This document shows positions 59,945 to 64,000 of a stretch of DNA of 64,000 nt, one piece after another. Origin of the DNA: Loripinus fragilis (taxonomy: Eukaryota > Mollusca > Bivalvia > Lucinida > Lucinidae); NCBI GenBank assembly GCA_964019695.1, contig OZ026521.1, forward strand, positions 38,494,453 to 38,558,452. Reading direction: 5' to 3'. The notes beneath the pieces were generated by a model. That model saw only the letters and a list, made by a program, of their open reading frames with translations. It ran no database searches and was not told the origin of the DNA. The stretch's first letter is position 1. Each line of letters begins with the position of its first letter. Position numbers and translations under genes: made by a program.

Positions 59945-60765
59945 CTGATTTAACCCTTGCCCTCATGAATAGTCATGCTAAGCACCAGCCACTATGAATA
60001 ATTCATTAAATTAACTTTCACGTTTGTACATTATTCCACTAGTGTAGGATTATATCTAATTGTATTTCCTTTCTTTCTGTCTTACTGAGCATTGCACCAG
60101 GGAATGCTAGTTTTGAAATTTTGATAAAAATGTTGTTGTTGTTGTTCTGTTTGCACTATCTCGCTGCATATGGCTGACTTTTTTTTTTAAATAAGGAGTG
60201 CCCTAGACTCCTCTGTGGACTGGATATCGGCCACAGAAGGAGACAGACTATTCCAATAGTTCGGGGAAAAGGAAATTCTTCAGGGCATCACTGTATGTCT
60301 GGTATCTGCGATATTGAGCACTATGTGATGACCTGGTAGTTTTCAAACTGTGAGCAGGGGTCATGTACTTGTCTTTTTCATTTCAATAGACACTGCTCCA
60401 TAATGAATCTTGTGAACGCCTGATAAGCAAGGAGGACTGGTCTCTCCGGGCTTCAAGAGATGGCCATTCAAGCTCATCAAGCATTTCAACGACACTGCTC
60501 GTGTTTCGCCATCTCTTGCAGGTCCAGCGGGCCGCTGTCCTCTGAACTTTCTCAATCTGATTAATCTGAAGTTTCGAGTGAGGGCTCAAAGTGAGTGCTA
60601 CATACTCTAGCTTAGACCGAACCATAGTTTTGTTTACAACTTCCTTAGTACTCCCAGGTGCAAAAATTCCATAAGCAAACAGAGTAGACCCTGACCTGGC
60701 AGCTCTAATAAGATGCCTGATCTGGGTCTGCTCTGTTTGCAAAAGCGTCAGACGTAAAGGGTTAA
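59945..60765. repeat. Dispersed repeat with AGCTCTT palindrome (copy 3), split by a non-LTR fragment
   Basis: The left part is 59945-60068 (GTCATGCTAAGCACCAGCCA, CCACTAGTGTAGGATTATAT) and the right part 60664-60765 (CCATAAGCAAACAGAGTAGA). In copy 2 these two parts are continuous around the word TTTCCATAAG, so the 0.6-kb insertion point is exact. Confidence 0.8.
60070..60663 (-). mobile_element. Non-LTR retrotransposon fragment (C-terminal reverse transcriptase, 5'-truncated)
   Basis: On the minus strand, 60655 to 60194 encode the tail of a Jockey/CR1-like RT: EVVNKTMVRSKLEYVALTLS, INQIEKVQRTAARWTCKRW, MLDELEWPSLEARRDQSSLL, then after a frameshift HKIHYGAVSIEMKKT, HSAQYRRYQTYSDALKN, and after a second frameshift NSLSPSVADIQSTEES. 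About 120 bp of 3' UTR follow to 60070. It is missing the catalytic part, and two frameshifts make it dead. Confidence 0.88.
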
Positions 60766-60821
60766 AAAGGTTTACACTTCTTCACATATGCGCAAAGTTA
60801 TCCTTCAAGAATGTTATATGC

Positions 60822-60912
60822 CAGAGAGCAGAGGAGTTCGACTGTGTGGTGCCACTCTGCATCGACTTGCATCTCATTGATTGGACACAGAGAGCCGACG
60901 GCTCTAAACTGA
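60822..60912 (+). pseudogene. Partial duplicate of the 62304 exon
   Basis: About 90 bp align to the first half of the exon at 62304. The frame stays open through RAEEFDCVVPLCIDLHLIDW, with several replacements. The match stops abruptly at the codons for SKL and the sequence then runs into a different repeat. No convincing pyrimidine tract precedes it. It is probably a truncated duplicate rather than an alternative exon. Confidence 0.6.
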
Positions 60913-60938
60913 TGGAGTTGTCAGGACTCTTATATCTT

Positions 60939-61612
60939 TCTCATGCGTGGATCCAGAAAATTCTGTCGCGGTGTGGGGGAGCAGGGCTTTTTCCAGCAAT
61001 TTTGGGAATAGGCCCCTTGCCAAAATCGGGAAAAATGATCGACTTATCCTCAAAATTGGGAGAAATTAACCACATAGAACATAACAAGGGTAGCAAAATA
61101 TATCATCAAAATCAAGTTATTTTAGATTGTATTTTGTCAAGAATACCACTTAAGCAGAAGTGTTTAAGTATCATTCTGATATGGGTCATTGTTTCTCCTT
61201 TATTTATTTATTAATTTATTATTTATTTATACAATATTTAAAGAGGGTGTCATATTTAGCTCGACGGCCAGTCTACCATATGTCCCTCTGAACATATAAC
61301 TGATATATAAAACATGGAAATTAACGAACGGTAATATGTACATATATACAAGCATGCATAAGTAGTAGTGGTCTCTAAAAAGTTAAAAAACAAAAACAAA
61401 ACAAAAAAAAAAAAAAAAAAAAAAAAAAACAAGAAAAAAACTTTCTTAATTGGCAAAATCAGACATGGTATTGGGAGAAAGGCTGTTTTTTTTATTGGGA
61501 ATGGGGCCCCTAGAGAGGCGCAGAAAATCCCCGCGAGAGTGAATTTCCAGGGGAGAGGGTAGGGATGGGAGGGATCCGGACGCCATGTCCCCTCTGGATC
61601 CGCCCATGAATG
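60939..61612. mobile_element. TIR element with GGATCC ends and an adjacent tandem copy
   Basis: Left CATGCGTGGATCCAGAAAAT, right CCCTCTGGATCCGCCCATG. The right end plus flank is duplicated: 61551-61683 and 61684-61815 share GAATGCATGATCCATATG and AACGTTCTGTTCGATTGTGT, a 133-bp tandem repeat. An (A)n tract lies at 61405-61438. Confidence 0.65.
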
Positions 61613-62053
61613 CATGATCCATATGAAACAATCGGTTAGAACGTTCTGTTCGATTGTGTGGATCCGCAGAATGACCACAACAATAATATGTAGAATGTTT
61701 AAATGGGAGGGATAGGATGGGATGGGTCCGGACGCCATGCCCCCCTCTGAATCCGCCCATGAATGCATGATCCATATGGAGCAATAGGTTAGAACGTTCT
61801 GTTCGATTGTGTGGATCCGAAGAATGACCACACCAATAATAGGCAGAATATTTAAACTTTACCACTGGAGAAATGTTGGCCTCAAGTTGTTTGGTAGTAA
61901 AGTAACTTTGAAGAGTATTTTTACACCAAAAGGGGTGCTGTCATCTCTATCTATCTCTATCTATCTCTCCATAATTCCAAACTCTCTTATGAGCATTATT
62001 GGAATTGGTGTTAACTTACACCATATGTATGACGAAACTGAACTTACCAGATT

Positions 62054-62279
62054 TGAGCCGCGACATGGGATTTTCAACAATGTGGTATGTGCGACCAGCA
62101 AAGGCTCAGACCATCCTGCGCATACAGCAGTCTGATCAGAGCCTTTGCTTGTCGCTTGAATATTCTATGACTTTTAAGCATGATTTGGAGTTTCTAAGCT
62201 TAACAGGAGGCCGCACAGGCTCGTCTGAGTCTATTCATGTCAAAATGCCACATTGTTGGAAATCACGTGTCGCGGCTCA
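62054..62279. mobile_element. TGAGCCG MITE, copy 5, just upstream of an exon
   Basis: Full-length copy ending GTGTCGCGGCTCA. Only 24 bp separate it from the exon at 62304, so the pyrimidine tract TGTCTGTTTTCAG follows directly. Confidence 0.88.
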
Positions 62280-62303
62280 ATTTGCTCTTGTGTCTGTTTT
62301 CAG

Positions 62304-62488
62304 AGGGGAGAAGAGTTCGACGGTGTGGTGCCACTCTGCATCGACTTGCAACTCATTGATTGGACACGGAAATCCGACGGCTCTAAACTGATTGATAAAA
62401 TAAAATACCTACTTGGACCGGTATCAATTTATGACGAACAGGAGGGCTCCGGATATCTGGGTTTATTTTGCCGCCACGAAGAAGAGAG
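62304..62488 (+). CDS. Exon of an unidentified protein-coding gene
   Basis: One frame is open across 61 codons between a good acceptor (TCTGTTTTCAG) and a donor (AGAG|GTACTT), and the other two frames hit stops. The product begins RGEEFDGVVPLCIDLQLIDW and ends GYLGLFCRHEEE. Codon use and the neat borders suggest a real exon, and I do not recognise the family. The other exons must lie right of the window or within unread introns. A TGAGCCG-type MITE ends 24 bp before the exon. A diverged partial duplicate lies at 60822-60912, which argues that the segment is older than the repeats around it. Confidence 0.55.
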
Positions 62489-62560
62489 GTACTTATTTAA
62501 TCTTATATAAATATAGTGCGTCCAGCTAACAGAGACCTGAGGCGAGTTCAACAACGCGAG

Positions 62561-62668
62561 TGCTCGCGAGCGCTCGTTGTTCTGGTACCTATCTTTATTC
62601 GTAATGTGTAAAGCCTGACATCAGTACATTGAGCGCTCGAGAGCACTCGCGTTGTTGAACTCGCCTTA
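62561..62668. repeat. Foldback hairpin
   Basis: GAGGCGAGTTCAACAACGCG and AGTGCTCGCGAGCGCTC pair with their inverse at 62633-62668. It lies in the putative intron after the 62304 exon. Confidence 0.75.
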
Positions 62669-63001
62669 GGTATACAGCTGTATAGCGTTTCACTGGTGAA
62701 TAAAATACACTCTGTCTTACCGATTTTTAAATGGAAATGTCCACGGGTGTGTCTTTGCTAAGAACCGCCCAGTCTCTCTTAACTGCATGGTCGGACTATA
62801 ACAGACACATAGGGGGTCAGTAGAGAAAAATAAGCCCCACCCTGTCCCTTCATCCCCACTACCCTGAACATTTACATTTGTGCATTTTTTATTTTAAGTT
62901 TAAGCTGTGCTTTTAATGTTATTTTTTACAAATGTTTTTATATGTTCTAAGGCAATTTTTCTGACGTCTGTAGACGTACAAGCATACAAAATAACATTTA
63001 A

Positions 63002-63005
<4 letters not shown>

Positions 63006-63048
<43 letters not shown>

Positions 63049-63081
63049 CAAAAAGTCACAAGGGGGGGGGGGGGGGGGGGA
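63006..63081. repeat. Poly-A (about 40) and poly-G (about 19) runs
   Basis: A run of A from 63006 to 63046 and of G from 63062 to 63080. Other G runs are at 9998-10016, 50927-50940 and 52089-52102, and C run at 39599-39611. Lengths here are likely to vary between reads. Confidence 0.9.
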
Positions 63082-63295
63082 GGTGGGGTGAAAGGGGCTT
63101 CTTTTTCTCTGCTGTCCCCAAGTGTCTGTGATATAGACATATAACAAACTACAGTCTTTGACTTTGGATAACTTTTTATTTTATCCAAAATACTCGATGT
63201 ATGTGTTAACCTGGTGAAATGCCACAATTTTCAAAAGTATATTAATCATAATATAGACTAAAATTAGTTGACATAATATAAAAATTGTATACAGT

Positions 63296-64000
63296 ATAGA
63301 TAGATATTATATAAATATTACATTCCCTGAGAGGGTGATAGTCGAAAATATCATCCCGAGGAATGTGATTATCAACCGAGGCGGAGCCGAGGTTGATAAT
63401 CATATTTCGAGGGATGATATTTCGACTATCACCCTCTCAGGGCATGTAATATTTATTTTATTATACCGAACAGAACATTAGATTCCTTAATTTCTACCGT
63501 TTGTTTTCTCTTAGACCTACCGTGGTGAGGGAGTTTCAAAAGGAATGCATTAATAAAAGAAGATATATTTTTTCACAAAAATGGTTCTGTTTTTAACAGT
63601 TTGAATGCTCGAACTGATAACTGACGTTCGGTTAAATAAATTACGTCATAAATAACTGATGACGTCAAACTTCATACCAAGCAGCGTCATTTATATGGAG
63701 ATACTCTACAGTATGCGATTTTGATGCAAACTAGAAAATTTCGTCTAATCCGCTCAAATTTGGTATCAACATGTTCCGCTCGTCCTAACTAAGAAAACGA
63801 GTACCCACACTTTATGTTTCTGAACATGAACAACGAAGTTTTTGGGAGTTGAAAGTGACTAAAATCATGCCTCATGTCCGCCATTGCTGTTGAACGTATC
63901 CTGGCGTGAACGAACCGTGCGCGCATCGGCGTTGCGCATCAGACGAACGACTGATATTTTACAATATCACCCGCTGCTATGGCAAACGAGTGACAGTATT
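63296..64000. mobile_element. Double-hairpin element, copy 2, inverted and cut by the window edge
   Basis: The hairpin at about 63318-63455 (GGTGATAGTCGAAAATATCA and inverse) is followed by an interior homologous to 3650-4140 on the opposite strand (for example CGTCCTAACTAAGAAAACGA). The second hairpin begins at about 63945 and leaves the window. Confidence 0.85.

Noticed and set aside
61256..61865. Long minus-strand open frames of 139 and 191 codons
   Set aside because: They cover a 133-bp tandem repeat and a poly-A tract; the repeated SWADPEG/SWADSEGG-like text is the translation of a transposon end, not a protein domain.

Overview
This is a window of metazoan nuclear DNA, AT-rich with introns and very dense short interspersed repeats. 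The contents point to a bivalve mollusc: an intron-poor coiled-coil plus C1q gene of the type expanded in bivalves, tRNA-derived SINEs, many hairpin MITEs, tandem-repeat elements with GGAC-type tails, Tc1/mariner, hAT-like and possible Mutator-like remains, and a decayed gene from a family that is multicopy in marine invertebrates. I cannot name the species from sequence alone. No bacterial features, CRISPR array or virus was seen.

The main gene is CCDC22 on the minus strand. It runs from its ATG at 35885 off the left edge of the window. I could place 13 coding exons (548 codons) by reading conserved segments, GT/AG borders and phase. All borders join in one open frame. Only the last C-terminal part (roughly 60 residues by comparison with the human protein) lies outside. 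CCDC22 is the scaffold of the CCC/Commander endosomal recycling complex with CCDC93 and the COMMD proteins. Every exon from exon 5 to exon 13 has a length divisible by three.

CCDC22 introns (1-35.8 kb) are packed with mobile DNA. One palindromic MITE family has about 15 whole or half copies, and six lie within about 75 bp of an exon. A 42-bp minisatellite (1.3-5.4 kb) is broken by at least six insertions. A 3.8-kb TIR element lies at 8.3-12.1 kb, a 1.9-kb CAGGG element is nested inside a MITE at 13.9-15.8 kb, a three-by-three higher-order tandem array lies at 18.2-19.7 kb, and an hAT-like element with a nested MITE lies at 28.5-30.3 kb. Part of exon 2 is present three times in tandem in intron 2 (32.5-33.0 kb).

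Right of CCDC22 (36-48 kb): a CpG-rich stretch, a decayed multicopy gene on the minus strand (37.4-38.6 kb), a Tc1-like transposase relic with TIRs (39.8-40.75 kb), tandem-repeat elements, and the plus-strand C1q-domain gene (45.4-46.5 kb).

Right third (48-64 kb): a candidate 4.6-kb element with about 104-bp TIRs and a 9-bp direct repeat (48440-53082), a mariner-type MITE (53858-54803), several short TIR elements, a 5'-truncated non-LTR reverse transcriptase fragment nested in an older repeat (60.07-60.67 kb), and a plus-strand exon of an unidentified gene (62304-62488) with a partial duplicate 1.5 kb upstream. The window ends inside a second, inverted copy of the double-hairpin element seen at 3.5-4.4 kb.

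The genes do not form an operon or pathway. Most of the DNA is layered transposon history, and the nested insertions give a relative order of events.
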